A DNA stretch of 64,000 nt from Acinetobacter tandoii DSM 14970 = CIP 107469 (GCF_000400735.1 NZ_KE007366.1:310001-374000); one strand, 5' to 3'. Positions 29,999 through 39,938 are shown, counted from the first letter of the stretch. A program made the numbers and translations. The notes: generated from the sequence alone by a model not told the origin.

Positions 29999-30472
29999 TT
30001 AAGATTGATCGTGATCATCTTTCTTAAATTTGTTTAGGGTATCGGTTGCAGCTTTTTTCAGTTCATCAAACTTTTCTGTTGCTTGAACTTTTAATTCGTC
30101 AAATTTGACCGAAGCTTCCTGTTTCAGCTCTGCTGATTTGACCTTAGCTTCATCAAGTAAATGACTCGCTTCTGCTTTTAAATGCTCGTACTTTTCTTGC
30201 GCCTGATGTTGTACTTCAGCCCATTTGGCTTTGGCATCATCAATGGTACTGTCAAAACCTGCATCTTGGTCCGCAGCCTGTTGCTCGTCCAGTTTCTGCT
30301 TCACATCATCCAGTTTTTGTTCCGCATCTTGTTTTACTTCAACCGCAGCACTTTTTAAATCGCCAATTGCCTTTTCACCTTCTGCTTGTGCATCTTTTGC
30401 GGCTTGTTTCAAGTCATCGCCAAGTTCCACAGCCTTATCTTTTATTTCATCAATCTTATTTTCAACGGTCAT
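29999..30472 (-). CDS. amphipathic helical repeat protein (LEA/apolipoprotein-like)
   Basis: A 157-residue, highly charged protein made almost wholly of Lys, Glu, Asp, Ala and Gln with few bulky residues. Repeating units such as LKQAAKDAQAEGEKAIGDLK and FDELKVQATEKFDELKKAAT give 11-residue amphipathic helix periodicity, like late-embryogenesis-abundant or apolipoprotein-type proteins. No signal peptide or catalytic motif is visible. Such proteins are often tied to stress or desiccation tolerance in Acinetobacter, but that is inference. AAGGTG lies upstream of the start. Confidence 0.7.
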   Translation of the reverse strand: MTVENKIDEIKDKAVELGDDLKQAAKDAQAEGEKAIGDLKSAAVEVKQDAEQKLDDVKQKLDEQQAADQDAGFDSTIDDAKAKWAEVQHQAQEKYEHLKAEASHLLDEAKVKSAELKQEASVKFDELKVQATEKFDELKKAATDTLNKFKKDDHDQS

Positions 30473-30614
30473 TTTTACACCTTTTTCTGTTATAGCACCT
30501 GTCTATAGTTATACCGTGATCTGAATTGAATAAAATACAAAACAGCATATTGAAACAATAGCTGTACAGGATGCAGCAATTTAACCTCCACCCTATATAC
30601 CCATATAGAAGAAA

Positions 30615-31430
30615 TTAACGTTTTAAAGTGCTGATAAAACTGATGACTGCAAACAACCAAATAAACAGAATAAAACTGCGTGCCTGAGTAAAATGAGTGA
30701 CGTCTGCACCGTGTACCATATTATGACGGCTGGCAGTAACACTTGAACTGGTATCCATTTTTAAGGCTTCAAGGCTCAGAAAATATGGATTGATTTCACT
30801 GGCAATTTTAACTTTATGCCATAAGCTTTTTACTTCATGGCCTTTCAGACCTGGCACGATTTTATAGACATCAACAAACTTGGTTTGATTTTGCTGTAAA
30901 TAACCATGCTCAATCAACGCATCCGTCAAAATGCCTTCAATTTGACCATAAATAACTGTAATACAACCTGCATAACACTGCTGTTGATACAGTTTGAAGG
31001 TTTCTTCAATCACGCTGCGGCGCTGAGCTTGAAACGTGCCCAAATCCATTGCGTCGTAAGCTTCAAGCAAAGCCGCTTGAAAATAGTCGGTTTGGATTAA
31101 AGTAGGCAATTGAAACTCAACCATGGCCGCTTCTTTTTGATTGGCCATTTGCCAAAAATACAACAGATTGAGCACGTCATTGGCCATCGGCTCATCACTT
31201 TCGTACTCAAGCTGATTGGCCATTACTGCAAAATACGGATCTTCAGACTCAAGCTGACGGAGCGACTCGAGCAATTGTGCATGAGGTCGGCTACCCATTG
31301 AAGCAAGATATTGCTCAGCAGTTTTTAGGATATGGCTGCCCAATTGTTTTTGATTATCTGCATTTTGCTTAATGCGTGTGACGGGTTGGTCGAAATCAAA
31401 ATCATCGTCGATCATGGACGGCTGGCTCAT
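30615..31430 (-). CDS. uncharacterised protein with C-terminal membrane anchor and HEPN-like motif
   Basis: A 271-residue protein I do not recognise. The first 40 residues are acidic and polar. The middle is helical, with a segment TFKLYQQQCYAGCITVIYGQIEGILTDALIEHGY that resembles the helical core of HEPN-type or Abi-type folds. Near the end Arg235-His-Asn-Met-Val-His240 fits the R-x4-H pattern of HEPN nucleases. A single hydrophobic helix (SFILFIWLFAVISFIS) closes the protein, so it may be anchored in the inner membrane. A function in RNA cleavage is speculation. Confidence 0.5.
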   Translation of the reverse strand: MSQPSMIDDDFDFDQPVTRIKQNADNQKQLGSHILKTAEQYLASMGSRPHAQLLESLRQLESEDPYFAVMANQLEYESDEPMANDVLNLLYFWQMANQKEAAMVEFQLPTLIQTDYFQAALLEAYDAMDLGTFQAQRRSVIEETFKLYQQQCYAGCITVIYGQIEGILTDALIEHGYLQQNQTKFVDVYKIVPGLKGHEVKSLWHKVKIASEINPYFLSLEALKMDTSSSVTASRHNMVHGADVTHFTQARSFILFIWLFAVISFISTLKR

Positions 31431-31533
31431 TTAAGTGGATGCAATAGCACTATTATCCACGATTCTGTCCTGATCTATAGGCTTAAGTCATATGTTTTAA
31501 CGATTTAAATAAATAACTGCTTCTCGATCACCT

Positions 31534-32133
31534 TCATTTCAGCTCATTCACGCTAAATAGTAGATTTTGTTGCTCAGCGATTGCCCAATATTGGTAATAG
31601 CTGTCCTTTTCCTGCTTAGGAATGACTTTGAATGCTGTTTCCATACAACCCTGTTCAACTGTTTTAATCTGCTTTTCTGAACCGAACACAATAAACGAGT
31701 CATGGTTTTTGAAATCACGATGATCTCTATACATCTCTGAAGGCTGGACATAATGAATATTTGAATGTCTTGTACGCCACCGCTTTTTAATGGTGGGTTT
31801 TATGCATTCAATACTTTGACTTGTTTTCGCTTCACTGGCCTGCCATTGCTTTAAAAATGCTTGTTTGGTCTTCGTATCAAGTGGATATACCATTACCCAA
31901 GCACCTGAGTCCCCCCCATCACGACGCGTAAAATAAAAGATAGGTTCAAATAAATTTGGAAAATATTGCCGATCAATATGCACAGAACGATCCCATTTCT
32001 CTTGATATTGTTCCTCAACAAATTTGAAATAACCAATTATATAAAGGTACATAGTTATCCCTACAACCAGCAATGCAAAAGAGGACACGATAGAAATCAG
32101 AAATATCAAAGCGTATTTTAAAATTCTCAGCAT
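31534..32133 (-). CDS. uncharacterised membrane-anchored protein
   Basis: A 199-residue protein (from the ATG at 32133) with one strong N-terminal membrane segment (ALIFLISIVSSFALLVVGITMYLYIIGYF) and an otherwise soluble, aromatic- and Lys-rich domain that would sit outside the cytoplasm. I recognise no family. The ATG at 32133 was chosen because GGA lies seven bases before it; earlier in-frame starts at 32157 (ATG) and 32244 (TTG) have no ribosome site and would place basic residues ahead of the helix. It runs divergently from metG. Confidence 0.5.
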   Translation of the reverse strand: MLRILKYALIFLISIVSSFALLVVGITMYLYIIGYFKFVEEQYQEKWDRSVHIDRQYFPNLFEPIFYFTRRDGGDSGAWVMVYPLDTKTKQAFLKQWQASEAKTSQSIECIKPTIKKRWRTRHSNIHYVQPSEMYRDHRDFKNHDSFIVFGSEKQIKTVEQGCMETAFKVIPKQEKDSYYQYWAIAEQQNLLFSVNELK

Positions 32134-32307
32134 TCTTGAATCCGTTCTTATTTTCATTGATATATAAAAAAGCTTAACAAATTTATATCGATGGATTATG
32201 CACTGACAAGCATTTTTAAAGAATTCCCCGAAAGGATTATGCAACTTTTGCTTATCTCAGGTAAAATCATCCACCTTGCATAATATACGAATGAGAGAGT
32301 TATATCC

Positions 32308-34365
32308 GTGCGCAATATTTTAGTCACTAACGCCCTTCCATACGCCAATGGTCCGATCCATATGGGTCACCTACTCGGTTATATCCAAGCAGATATCTGG
32401 GTTCGCGCCATGCGTGCAATGGGACATGATGTGACTTATGTCTGTGCGGATGATGCTCACGGTACCGCAATCATGTTGCGTGCTGAAGCGAATGGCATTA
32501 GCCCAGAACAACAAATTGCCAATGTTCAGAAAGAACACATTCGTGACTTTGACGGTTTTGGTGTACATTTTGACCACTATGATTCCACCCATAGTGACAC
32601 CAACCGTGCCCGTGCTTCTGAAATTTATGTAAAAAACCGCGAAGCTGGCAACATTGCAGTTCGCCCTGTATCACAACTGTTTGACCCAGAAAAAGGCATG
32701 TTCTTGTCTGATCGTTTCATTAAAGGCACTTGCCCGAAATGTAAAGCGGAAGATCAATATGGCGATTCATGTGAAGTTTGCGGTACAACCTATAACGCAA
32801 CAGAACTATTAAATCCAAAATCGACTTTAAGCGGTGCAACACCAGTCGAGAAATCTTCAGATCACTACTTCTTTAAATTGCCAAACTTTGGTGAATATTT
32901 ACAGAAGTGGACCCGTGATGAAGGTCGATTACCTGTTTCAATTGCCAACAAGTTAGATGAATGGTTTGAAGCAGGTTTGGCAGATTGGGATATTTCTCGT
33001 GATGCACCGTATTTCGGTTTTGAAATTCCAGATGCGCCAAACAAATATTTCTATGTTTGGGTCGATGCACCGATTGGTTATATGTCGAGTTTTGAAAACT
33101 ACATTAAAACCAAACGTCCTGAACTCAACTTCGATGATTTCTGGACAAAAGACAGTGACAAAGAAGTCTATCACTTCATTGGTAAAGACATTGTTTACTT
33201 CCATGCCCTGTTCTGGCCTGCAATGCTAGAAGGCGCAAACTACCGTACACCGTCAGGTTTATTTGTGAATGGTTTCTTGACCGTGAATGGTCAGAAGATG
33301 TCGAAGTCTCGCGGTACATTCATTAAAGCTGAAACTTATTTACAGCACTTAAACCCTGAATATTTACGTTACTACTTCGCATCTAAACTTTCAGACAAAG
33401 TTGAAGACTCTGATTTAAACTTGGATGATTTTGTTCAGAAAGTAAACTCAGACTTGGTCGGTAAAGTGGTCAACATTGCCAGCCGTTGTGCGAAATTCAT
33501 TAACACTAAGTTTGATAATAAACTCTCTGCAACTTGTGCAGAGCCTGAATTGGTTCAAAGCTTTATTGATGCAGGCGATTCAATTGCCAAAGCCTATGAA
33601 GCACGCGAATTCTCTACTGCCATTCGTGAAATCATGGCACTTGCAGATAAAGCCAACCAATATATTGATGAGAAAAAACCTTGGGCTTTAGCGAAAGTTG
33701 AAGGCGAAGAGCAACAAGTACACAATGTTTGTTCGGTGGGGATTAACCTGTTCCGTCAATTGGCTGTGTACCTTGCACCTGTACTTCCGACTTTAGCGGC
33801 TCAAGTGCAAGAGTTCTTAAAACTAGACCGCTTTGACTTTGCTTCAGCAAAAACTGCATTAGTAGATCATGAAATTGCATTGTTCCAACCTTTAATGCAA
33901 CGTGTAGACCCGAAAGCAGTTGCGGCAATGGTCGATGCTTCCAAAGACTCTTTAGCGGCTGCGGCTGAACCTGTAAAAGTGGAAAAGAAGAAAGAAAAGA
34001 AAGTCGAGAAAAAACCTGAGCCTAAAGTCGGTGAAGCGGAAATTATTGGTATTGAAGACTTTATGAAAGTTGACCTACGTGTTGCTGAAGTTTTAGAAGC
34101 AGCTACGGTAGAAGGTTCAGACAAACTTCTTCAGTTAACTTTAAATGTGGGTGAAGCTGAACCACGTAATGTGTTCAGTGGTATTCGTGAGTTTTACCAA
34201 CCAGAAGACCTAAAAGGCAAATTGGTGGTGATGGTGGCTAACCTTGCACCACGTAAGATGCGTTTTGGTATTTCTAACGGTATGGTACTGGCAGCGGGTA
34301 ATGGCGAAGGTGTTTGGGTGATTTCACCTGAATCTGGCGCTAAAGCGGGTGATAAAGTTTCGTAA
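32308..34365 (+). CDS. metG: methionyl-tRNA synthetase MetG
   Basis: A 685-residue class I synthetase that charges tRNA-Met. The HIGH-type motif is HMGH (18-21), the KMSKS motif is intact (KMSKSRGT, near residue 331), and a zinc knuckle is formed by Cys142, Cys145, Cys155 and Cys158. After a Lys/Glu-rich linker (about 555-580) the C-terminal tRNA-binding (Trbp111/EMAPII-like) domain follows, with [15 protein letters not shown] and [17 protein letters not shown]. Translation starts at a GTG at 32308, with GAGAGAG upstream. The 685 residues fit the gammaproteobacterial long form. Confidence 0.97.
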   Translation: MRNILVTNALPYANGPIHMGHLLGYIQADIWVRAMRAMGHDVTYVCADDAHGTAIMLRAEANGISPEQQIANVQKEHIRDFDGFGVHFDHYDSTHSDTNRARASEIYVKNREAGNIAVRPVSQLFDPEKGMFLSDRFIKGTCPKCKAEDQYGDSCEVCGTTYNATELLNPKSTLSGATPVEKSSDHYFFKLPNFGEYLQKWTRDEGRLPVSIANKLDEWFEAGLADWDISRDAPYFGFEIPDAPNKYFYVWVDAPIGYMSSFENYIKTKRPELNFDDFWTKDSDKEVYHFIGKDIVYFHALFWPAMLEGANYRTPSGLFVNGFLTVNGQKMSKSRGTFIKAETYLQHLNPEYLRYYFASKLSDKVEDSDLNLDDFVQKVNSDLVGKVVNIASRCAKFINTKFDNKLSATCAEPELVQSFIDAGDSIAKAYEAREFSTAIREIMALADKANQYIDEKKPWALAKVEGEEQQVHNVCSVGINLFRQLAVYLAPVLPTLAAQVQEFLKLDRFDFASAKTALVDHEIALFQPLMQRVDPKAVAAMVDASKDSLAAAAEPVKVEKKKEKKVEKKPEPKVGEAEIIGIEDFMKVDLRVAEVLEAATVEGSDKLLQLTLNVGEAEPRNVFSGIREFYQPEDLKGKLVVMVANLAPRKMRFGISNGMVLAAGNGEGVWVISPESGAKAGDKVS

Positions 34366-34380
34366 GGTTTAGACACTTAT

Positions 34381-34415
34381 AAAAAGCCCTGCTATATTTT
34401 AGTGGGGCTTTTTTT
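34381..34415 (+). terminator. rho-independent terminator of metG
   Basis: An imperfect stem AAAAGCCC...GGGCTTTT extended by wobble pairs, followed by a T-run. It ends just 10 bases before the next start codon. Confidence 0.85.
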
Positions 34416-34425
34416 AAAATTAGAA

Positions 34426-35970
34426 ATGAAACTTTCACTAGAAAAAATTAATGAAGCAATAAATTCTATTTCTAACTCTATCGATCAAGGTGAATGGGTA
34501 GAAGCTTTATTAGGCTCTGAAATGATGCTGAGTGAATTAGAAAAACATGAGACAAGCAATATTGTTTTGAAACTTTACTTTAATCTAGCTAGTCAATTTA
34601 TAGATGTTGGAACTTATTTAAAAAATACAGATTCTATTTTAAAAGGCATCCAAATTTTAGAAAAAAATTCTGAATACTTTGAAAAAGACTTCAATATTAC
34701 TTATTTTTATAATTTAGCAAATGGAAAGCTCTCTCTTGCAAATAACTGTGGTTATTCCAAAGAAGAAGTGAGTTTTAAAAACATAGAATTATTTAATGAA
34801 GTAAAAAACTTATATTGGAAGGCTTTTAAACTAATCAATAAGAGTCAGGATTATGACCTATATCAACAAAATTTGATTAATCTTGCTAATGTTCTCAAAC
34901 AGCAATTTCGATTTTCTGAAGCACTACAAATTTATAATTTGGTCATAAAGCAAAATACAATCTATCCTCAGGCATGGCTTAATAGGAGTTCCTGCTTAGA
35001 GCAATTTGATAGATTATTAGATCATAGATCACATAAGATGATTATTGAAATTATCAAAGGCTATGATTTTTCTAGTAAATCAAAACTAGTACCTAGTGAT
35101 TGGAAACCTTACTACGCACATAAAAGTAAATTCTTAAGTAGCCAACTAGGCTCTAAAAGTCTAGAACAAGATGAGCTAGAAACTCGCAAAGAATATTCTT
35201 CAATGAGCCACTTTAGACAATGGTGTATAGAAGAAAATTTAACTTTAAATATTCATGGAATGTATTGTCCATGCATTGCTAATGAACGAGATAATTTAAC
35301 TCTTTTAGAGGGTGTAATTTCTTCGGGAAATATTCTTCAATTTGAACAATACTTGAATCGTATTAAGGCTGAGTTTTCTTTAATTCGAGTACTTTACTAT
35401 GAGTCTAAATTCACCGATAACTCTCAGTTTGATTACGAAAGTTGTTATTCGGAACTAGATGACCAAGAAATCATTAATATAAGATATGAAAAGCTAAGAA
35501 CTTGTTTCAGATTGTGTTTCTCAATATTGGATAAGTTGTCAATCTTCTTATGTCAGTATTTTTCACTTTCTACTGATAAAAATACAGCTTTTAATAATTT
35601 TTGGTACAAAAATAAATCTTCTCTTGAAAATAAAACCAACTTTGGCTTAATCGCAATTAACAGTCTTATATGTGACTTAAATGAAAAAAATGGCCAATTT
35701 GGATTCTATAAAATTTGGAGAAATGCACTAGAACATCACCTTTTATTTTTAGTCCCTGATACATTCGAACTGTCCAATGATTCAAGTCATACATATGTAA
35801 AAATAAGTGACTTTGAAAATGGTCTAGATAACTTACTCCAGTTTACTAGATCATCTATTTTCTCAACAGTATTCGCAATTGTTGAGGATTTACGCCAAAA
35901 AGCACCTAAAGATAAACAAAATTTGATTGAGGTAACGGTTCATAAAAAAGAATTCAAAAGCTTTCAATAA
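34426..35970 (+). CDS. TPR-like protein with LA2681-type HEPN C-terminus
   Basis: A 514-residue soluble protein. Helical repeats fill the first 200 residues (for example FNLASQFIDVGTYLKNTD, then FSEALQIYNLVIKQN), TPR-like. The C-terminal part carries RTCFRLCFSILDKLSIFLC and then Arg432-Asn-Ala-Leu-Glu-His437, the R-x4-H signature of HEPN nucleases, in the context typical of LA2681-like HEPN domains. HEPN proteins with repeat domains are frequent in phage-defence and stress systems. Codon use is markedly AT-richer than that of metG next door. It starts 11 bases after the metG terminator with no visible ribosome site; the ATG at 34426 is preferred to 34402. The family is likely, the role inferred. 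Confidence 0.65.
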   Translation: MKLSLEKINEAINSISNSIDQGEWVEALLGSEMMLSELEKHETSNIVLKLYFNLASQFIDVGTYLKNTDSILKGIQILEKNSEYFEKDFNITYFYNLANGKLSLANNCGYSKEEVSFKNIELFNEVKNLYWKAFKLINKSQDYDLYQQNLINLANVLKQQFRFSEALQIYNLVIKQNTIYPQAWLNRSSCLEQFDRLLDHRSHKMIIEIIKGYDFSSKSKLVPSDWKPYYAHKSKFLSSQLGSKSLEQDELETRKEYSSMSHFRQWCIEENLTLNIHGMYCPCIANERDNLTLLEGVISSGNILQFEQYLNRIKAEFSLIRVLYYESKFTDNSQFDYESCYSELDDQEIINIRYEKLRTCFRLCFSILDKLSIFLCQYFSLSTDKNTAFNNFWYKNKSSLENKTNFGLIAINSLICDLNEKNGQFGFYKIWRNALEHHLLFLVPDTFELSNDSSHTYVKISDFENGLDNLLQFTRSSIFSTVFAIVEDLRQKAPKDKQNLIEVTVHKKEFKSFQ

Positions 35971-36002
35971 TTTTTTTGAAATTAGCAGTCCCCTCATCCT
36001 AA

Positions 36003-36023
36003 CCTTCTCCCAAAGGGAGAAGG
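36003..36023. repeat. dispersed palindromic intergenic repeat
   Basis: Perfect inverted repeat CCTTCTCCC/GGGAGAAGG with an AAA loop, inside the longer phrase CCCTCATCCTAACC just before it. This phrase is a common REP-like extragenic sequence in gammaproteobacteria. It lies between the convergent HEPN and DUF805 genes. Confidence 0.6.
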
Positions 36024-36073
36024 AACTTCTTTAAGTTTGTTAAAGTCGCATTATCTTAAATTTGCTAATCGAA

Positions 36074-36685
36074 CTACTTCGCAGGCTCTCCCCACTGGTT
36101 CGATTCAGGCTTGGTTTCCATTACAGTCCAAATCAGCAATGGAATAAGCCCAATAATCGTAAACATCAAAAGCATCCACCACCCCGAACGGTCTACATCA
36201 TGTAAACGACGTACTCCGGCTGCAAGCGTGGGTAATAAAAAAAACAGTGAAAGTAAGCCTGAGATAGCATCTATTCCATTGTCACTCATGCCCATAATAC
36301 CCAGACTTAAGCCAATCAGCAGCCCAATTAAAATTTGGAATAAATAGAAATACCAATATTCTTTACGACGTGCGCGCCCTGAAAAATTGGCATAATTCTT
36401 TAAACATTTAATAGTCCAATCAAATAAACCAAAGTTTTCTTCAGTTCGTAGTTGTTCTGCATGCTGATTATTTGTTTTTTTAAAAACAGGCTGACGCGCA
36501 AATGCCTGCACATAAATACTGACAGCCTGATTTAAATCGTTCACAGCAAAATCGACATTTTGACCACGTGCGGGTGAAGTATGGTCTTTCCATTCCGAAC
36601 CAAAAAAGCTGTAGCGCTTTCCATCGTCCCCTTGAATCACGCCTTCATTAATCTGGAAATTAAAATCTACTAATGTACCTTTCAT
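36074..36685 (-). CDS. DUF805 membrane protein with cold-shock-like N-terminus
   Basis: A 203-residue two-part protein. Residues 1-60 (GTLVDFNFQINEGVIQGDDG, then RYSFFGSEWKD and a closing V-DF strand) look like an OB/cold-shock-type fold that often binds nucleic acid. The C-terminal part is DUF805: FDWTIKCLKNYANFSGRARRKEYW, then hydrophobic segments and the marker GVRRLHDVDRSGWW. About four membrane segments are visible. GGAA lies before the ATG at 36685, which excludes the longer upstream start. Function unknown. Confidence 0.75.
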   Translation of the reverse strand: MKGTLVDFNFQINEGVIQGDDGKRYSFFGSEWKDHTSPARGQNVDFAVNDLNQAVSIYVQAFARQPVFKKTNNQHAEQLRTEENFGLFDWTIKCLKNYANFSGRARRKEYWYFYLFQILIGLLIGLSLGIMGMSDNGIDAISGLLSLFFLLPTLAAGVRRLHDVDRSGWWMLLMFTIIGLIPLLIWTVMETKPESNQWGEPAK

Positions 36686-36844
36686 TATAAAGTTCCAATT
36701 GATATTCAATATTTTATTGTTGGAAATATCATCATACTGGAACATTTTATTTTATAAAGCAAATTCCTGTAATCCGCTCTAAAATGCCCTACTGGCGATT
36801 TTTAAAGACTGTATCCATTCAACTTTTTAACACATCCAATCAAT

Positions 36845-36943
36845 ATGAAAAGTTGTCTTCCCCCAAACACAGAACAGGACGATTTTCGCGATCTAAAATT
36901 TGAAGTGTTGAAGAATATTGAATCTAACAATTTGGAAAAATAG
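36845..36943 (+). pseudogene. possible remnant of a winged-helix (MarR-like) regulator
   Basis: A 32-residue open frame whose second half (DFRDLKFEVLKNIESNN) resembles the first helix of MarR-type or EPS-associated winged-helix regulators. It ends abruptly and has no ribosome site. I regard it as a candidate truncated relic only. Confidence 0.25.
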
Positions 36944-36958
36944 ATAATTAAACAATGT

Positions 36959-36980
36959 TATGGCTTCACGTGAAGCCATA
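36959..36980. terminator. palindrome after paaY, probable end of the paa transcript
   Basis: A 22-base perfect palindrome (TATGGCTTCAC/GTGAAGCCATA) 19 bases after the paaY stop. It can form a strong hairpin, but only a weak T-rich stretch follows on the minus strand. Confidence 0.5.
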
Positions 36981-36998
36981 TATTCCGAAGTCTCAACT

Positions 36999-37601
36999 TT
37001 AAACTGCTTTGCTCTTAATTACATGGTCAGTATTAAAATGTGTATGTGTTAAACGCGTTGCTGAGTTTTCCGTTAAGGGTTCAACCTCTTGTAGACTATT
37101 TAAACAGCGTAGAGTCAAATCCATATATTGCTGTGTACCCTTAAATTTCCACGCAATTTCTTTTTCATCCAAGCTACGAATCACGCGTGCAGGACTACCG
37201 ACCACCAAAGAATTTGCTGGAATTTCAGCTTTGGCTTTGACGGTACTATTGGCACCGACAATGCTATTTTCGCCAATAACTGCTTCATCCAAAATTACGC
37301 TGTTCATGCCAATTAAGACATTTTTAGCAATACGGCAACCGTGCAAAATTGCACCATGTCCAATATGACCAAACTCTTCGACCACGGTGACATTGTTCGG
37401 GAAGCCATGAATAATGCAGGAATCCTGTACATTGGCATTTTTATGAATATGAATGCCGCCAAAGTCTGCGCGCAAGGCAGCAAAAGGACCAATATAAGCC
37501 CCTTCTTCAACAATTACATCCCCAATTAAAACTGCTGTGGGATGCACATAAGCTTTTGGGCTCACCACGGGAATGACGCCATCGATGGCATAACACGGCA
37601 T
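36999..37601 (-). CDS. paaY: PaaY thioesterase/hexapeptide-repeat protein
   Basis: A 200-residue left-handed beta-helix protein of the gamma-carbonic-anhydrase-like family. Hexapeptide repeats are visible throughout (for example [38 protein letters not shown]), with metal-ligand His residues in GHIGHGAIL. PaaY is an acyl-CoA thioesterase that releases CoA from dead-end phenylacetate intermediates. AAGGAAG precedes the ATG. It lies 37 bases downstream of paaX at the end of the cluster. Confidence 0.92.
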   Translation of the reverse strand: MPCYAIDGVIPVVSPKAYVHPTAVLIGDVIVEEGAYIGPFAALRADFGGIHIHKNANVQDSCIIHGFPNNVTVVEEFGHIGHGAILHGCRIAKNVLIGMNSVILDEAVIGENSIVGANSTVKAKAEIPANSLVVGSPARVIRSLDEKEIAWKFKGTQQYMDLTLRCLNSLQEVEPLTENSATRLTHTHFNTDHVIKSKAV

Positions 37602-37638
37602 AGTTTCTTCCTTAAACTGTAGGGCTATTTTTAAGAGC

Positions 37639-38580
37639 TTAGTAACTCGGCTCTTCTTGCTTTAAGCCACCAAAACGCTTATAGAATTGTGGATGTGCAG
37701 GTGGCATTGAACCTTCTGACGTCCGTGCGATGTCGAGGAAGAATTCATCCCCTGCCAGCACCACGGTTTGATAGAGATTACTGCTTAAATTACGTGAATT
37801 GAGCGACAGCCAATTCGATGGTAATAATTCAAAAGGTAAATTCGGATCTTTCAACAAAATTCGACGATATTGATGAATCAATAAAATTCGAATTTGAAAT
37901 GCTTGCATCGGATCGAGTTCATCTTCACTTTCGACCAAATTAAAGAATTCTCTGAAATCACTGATGAACTTTTCATAACGCTGATGTAGCTCTTGTACAG
38001 GCCAATTGATTTCGACCATGCGCTTCACAGTTGGATAAGACTCTTGCCATAACTGTAAAGCTTCAGCTTTAAAGATCACCACTTGGTCGGTCATCTTTAA
38101 ACTAAGCAACAAATTTTGTAATTTGAGATGATCACAACCTGGATAGGCCATGACATTAGTGGCAATGTTGGCAAAACCGAGCCATTCCAACTCTTTTTTC
38201 AAGGTGACTTTATTTTCCAACTCAACAGAACTGAGTAAAACCAGATCCCATTTTTGGTCCCATTCTTGTTGGGTGAAACTATAAATTTTCTGGTCGGCCA
38301 TAATAAAACGTTGGCGACTGCTTTCCGTGACACGGTAGTAACTGGTACGTCCAATTTTCTCGGAAATCAGCCAACCATTTTGGACAAGGCGAAATACGGC
38401 TGTACGAACTGAACGCTCGTTAAAACCAAACACATCCATTAACTGAATTAAGCTGGCAAGACTAATAATGCCACCACGGTGAAAAATACAGTCACCAAAG
38501 ATGGTCATAATCAGAGAGGTACCGCTCAGAGCTTCGTTGCTAATGAAATCATCAATAACTTGTTTTAATTTTAGATTCAT
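37639..38580 (-). CDS. paaX: PaaX repressor of phenylacetate catabolism
   Basis: A 313-residue PaaX-family regulator. The N-terminal winged helix (about 10-90) contains [21 protein letters not shown] and [13 protein letters not shown]; the C-terminal PaaX and PaaX_C domains follow. It represses paa promoters and is released by phenylacetyl-CoA. I prefer the ATG at 38580 to the TTG three codons upstream. It sits between paaK and paaY on the same strand, with a 65-base gap to paaK that contains an inverted repeat (38610-38635). Confidence 0.93.
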   Translation of the reverse strand: MNLKLKQVIDDFISNEALSGTSLIMTIFGDCIFHRGGIISLASLIQLMDVFGFNERSVRTAVFRLVQNGWLISEKIGRTSYYRVTESSRQRFIMADQKIYSFTQQEWDQKWDLVLLSSVELENKVTLKKELEWLGFANIATNVMAYPGCDHLKLQNLLLSLKMTDQVVIFKAEALQLWQESYPTVKRMVEINWPVQELHQRYEKFISDFREFFNLVESEDELDPMQAFQIRILLIHQYRRILLKDPNLPFELLPSNWLSLNSRNLSSNLYQTVVLAGDEFFLDIARTSEGSMPPAHPQFYKRFGGLKQEEPSY

Positions 38581-38609
38581 TTCGTTCAACTATTACCTTG
38601 TCAGATCGG

Positions 38610-38635
38610 AATGATAAATCATGAGATCTATCATT
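38610..38635. repeat. inverted repeat upstream of paaX
   Basis: AATGATA and TATCATT flank 12 bases between paaK and paaX. The TATCAT half resembles the half-sites at the paaA and paaZ promoters, so it could be an autoregulatory PaaX site. A role as a hairpin in the transcript is equally possible. Confidence 0.35.
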
Positions 38636-38645
38636 CAACTAAAAC

Positions 38646-39938
38646 TTATGCCGATTTTCGAATATCAAAGACGCGTTGCGCTTTCCCCTCAGAACGTGGC
38701 AAGCTACCTTCTGGTAAAATTTCAACCATCACTGAAATACCCACCATGGTCTTAATTTGGGCTTTCAATAAAGCTGCAATTTGTGGCGTCAACGTTTCAC
38801 TCACATCTCTACGCATTTCAGCACGAATATGCAAAGTATCCAAGTGTCCTTTTTTGCAAATTTGAATTTGGTAGTTTGGTACCAATTGTGGAATATGTAA
38901 AATTTGCTCTTCAATTTGTGAAGGGAACACATTTACCCCACGAATAATCATCATGTCATCGCTACGACCCACAATTTTATCCATACGGCGCATAGGACGC
39001 GCAGTCCCTGGCAATAAACGTGTCAAATCGCGGGTACGGTAGCGAATTACAGGCATGCCTTCTTTGGTAATGGTCGTGAACACTAACTCGCCCAACTCAC
39101 CATCAGGGAGCACTTCCCCTGTTTCAGGGTGAATGATTTCTGGGTAGAAATGATCTTCCCAAATGGTTGGACCATCTTTGGTTTCTAAACATTCCATTGC
39201 GACGCCTGGCCCCATCACTTCAGATAAACCATAAATGTCCAAAGCATTAATACCGAGACGATCTTCAATCTCACGACGCATTTCATTGGTCCATGGCTCA
39301 GCACCAAAGATGCCTGTTTTGATTGAACAGTCTTTTGCTGTACCAAATTTCTTTTCTAACGCTTCAATAATGTTTAAGCAGTACGATGGTGTCACCATCA
39401 ATGCTGTCGGCTTAAAGTCATGAATCAATTGTGCTTGACGCTCAGTTTGACCACCTGACATTGGAATTACGGTTGCACCCAAGCGTTCTACGCCATAATG
39501 CGCACCTAAACCGCCTGTAAACAAACCGTAGCCATAAGACACTTGAATGGTATCTTTATTCGACAAGCCCGCTGCACGTAATGAACGTGCCACAACATCT
39601 GACCAGACATTAATATCATTTTGGGTATAACCCACCACAGTCGGCTGACCTGTCGTACCTGATGAAGCATGAATACGAATAATTTGTTCCTGCGGCACAG
39701 CAAACATGCCAAACGGATAGTTATCACGTAAATCTTTTTTGGTTGTAAATGGAAACTTTGCCAAGTCTTCTAAAGATTTGAAATCATCAGGATGTACCCC
39801 TGCTTCATCAAATTTCTTTTTATAGACTGGGCTATTTTGATAGGCGTGTTGCAGTGTCTTTTTCATACGCTCCAATTGCACACTACGTAATTCATCCACC
39901 GATACCGTTTCGATTTTTTCCATTGCATTGTTATTCAT
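38646..39938 (-). CDS. paaK: phenylacetate-CoA ligase PaaK
   Basis: A 430-residue adenylate-forming enzyme that activates phenylacetate to phenylacetyl-CoA with ATP and CoA, the first step of the pathway. The AMP-binding loop SSGTTGQPTVVGYT and YGLSEVMGPG are visible, as is the hinge DKIVGRSDDMMIIRG in the C-terminal domain. Length equals PaaK of E. coli (437) closely. AGGAG lies seven bases before the ATG. Confidence 0.96.
   Translation of the reverse strand: MNNNAMEKIETVSVDELRSVQLERMKKTLQHAYQNSPVYKKKFDEAGVHPDDFKSLEDLAKFPFTTKKDLRDNYPFGMFAVPQEQIIRIHASSGTTGQPTVVGYTQNDINVWSDVVARSLRAAGLSNKDTIQVSYGYGLFTGGLGAHYGVERLGATVIPMSGGQTERQAQLIHDFKPTALMVTPSYCLNIIEALEKKFGTAKDCSIKTGIFGAEPWTNEMRREIEDRLGINALDIYGLSEVMGPGVAMECLETKDGPTIWEDHFYPEIIHPETGEVLPDGELGELVFTTITKEGMPVIRYRTRDLTRLLPGTARPMRRMDKIVGRSDDMMIIRGVNVFPSQIEEQILHIPQLVPNYQIQICKKGHLDTLHIRAEMRRDVSETLTPQIAALLKAQIKTMVGISVMVEILPEGSLPRSEGKAQRVFDIRKSA

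Noticed and set aside
34402..34425. Upstream start of the HEPN gene
   Set aside because: These codons lie within the T-run and stem of the metG terminator; the ATG at 34426 is more sensible.
9688..38612. Thirteen-base match GTCAGATCGGAAT at 9688 and 38600
   Set aside because: Such a match is expected by chance in 64 kb, and the two sites have no common context.
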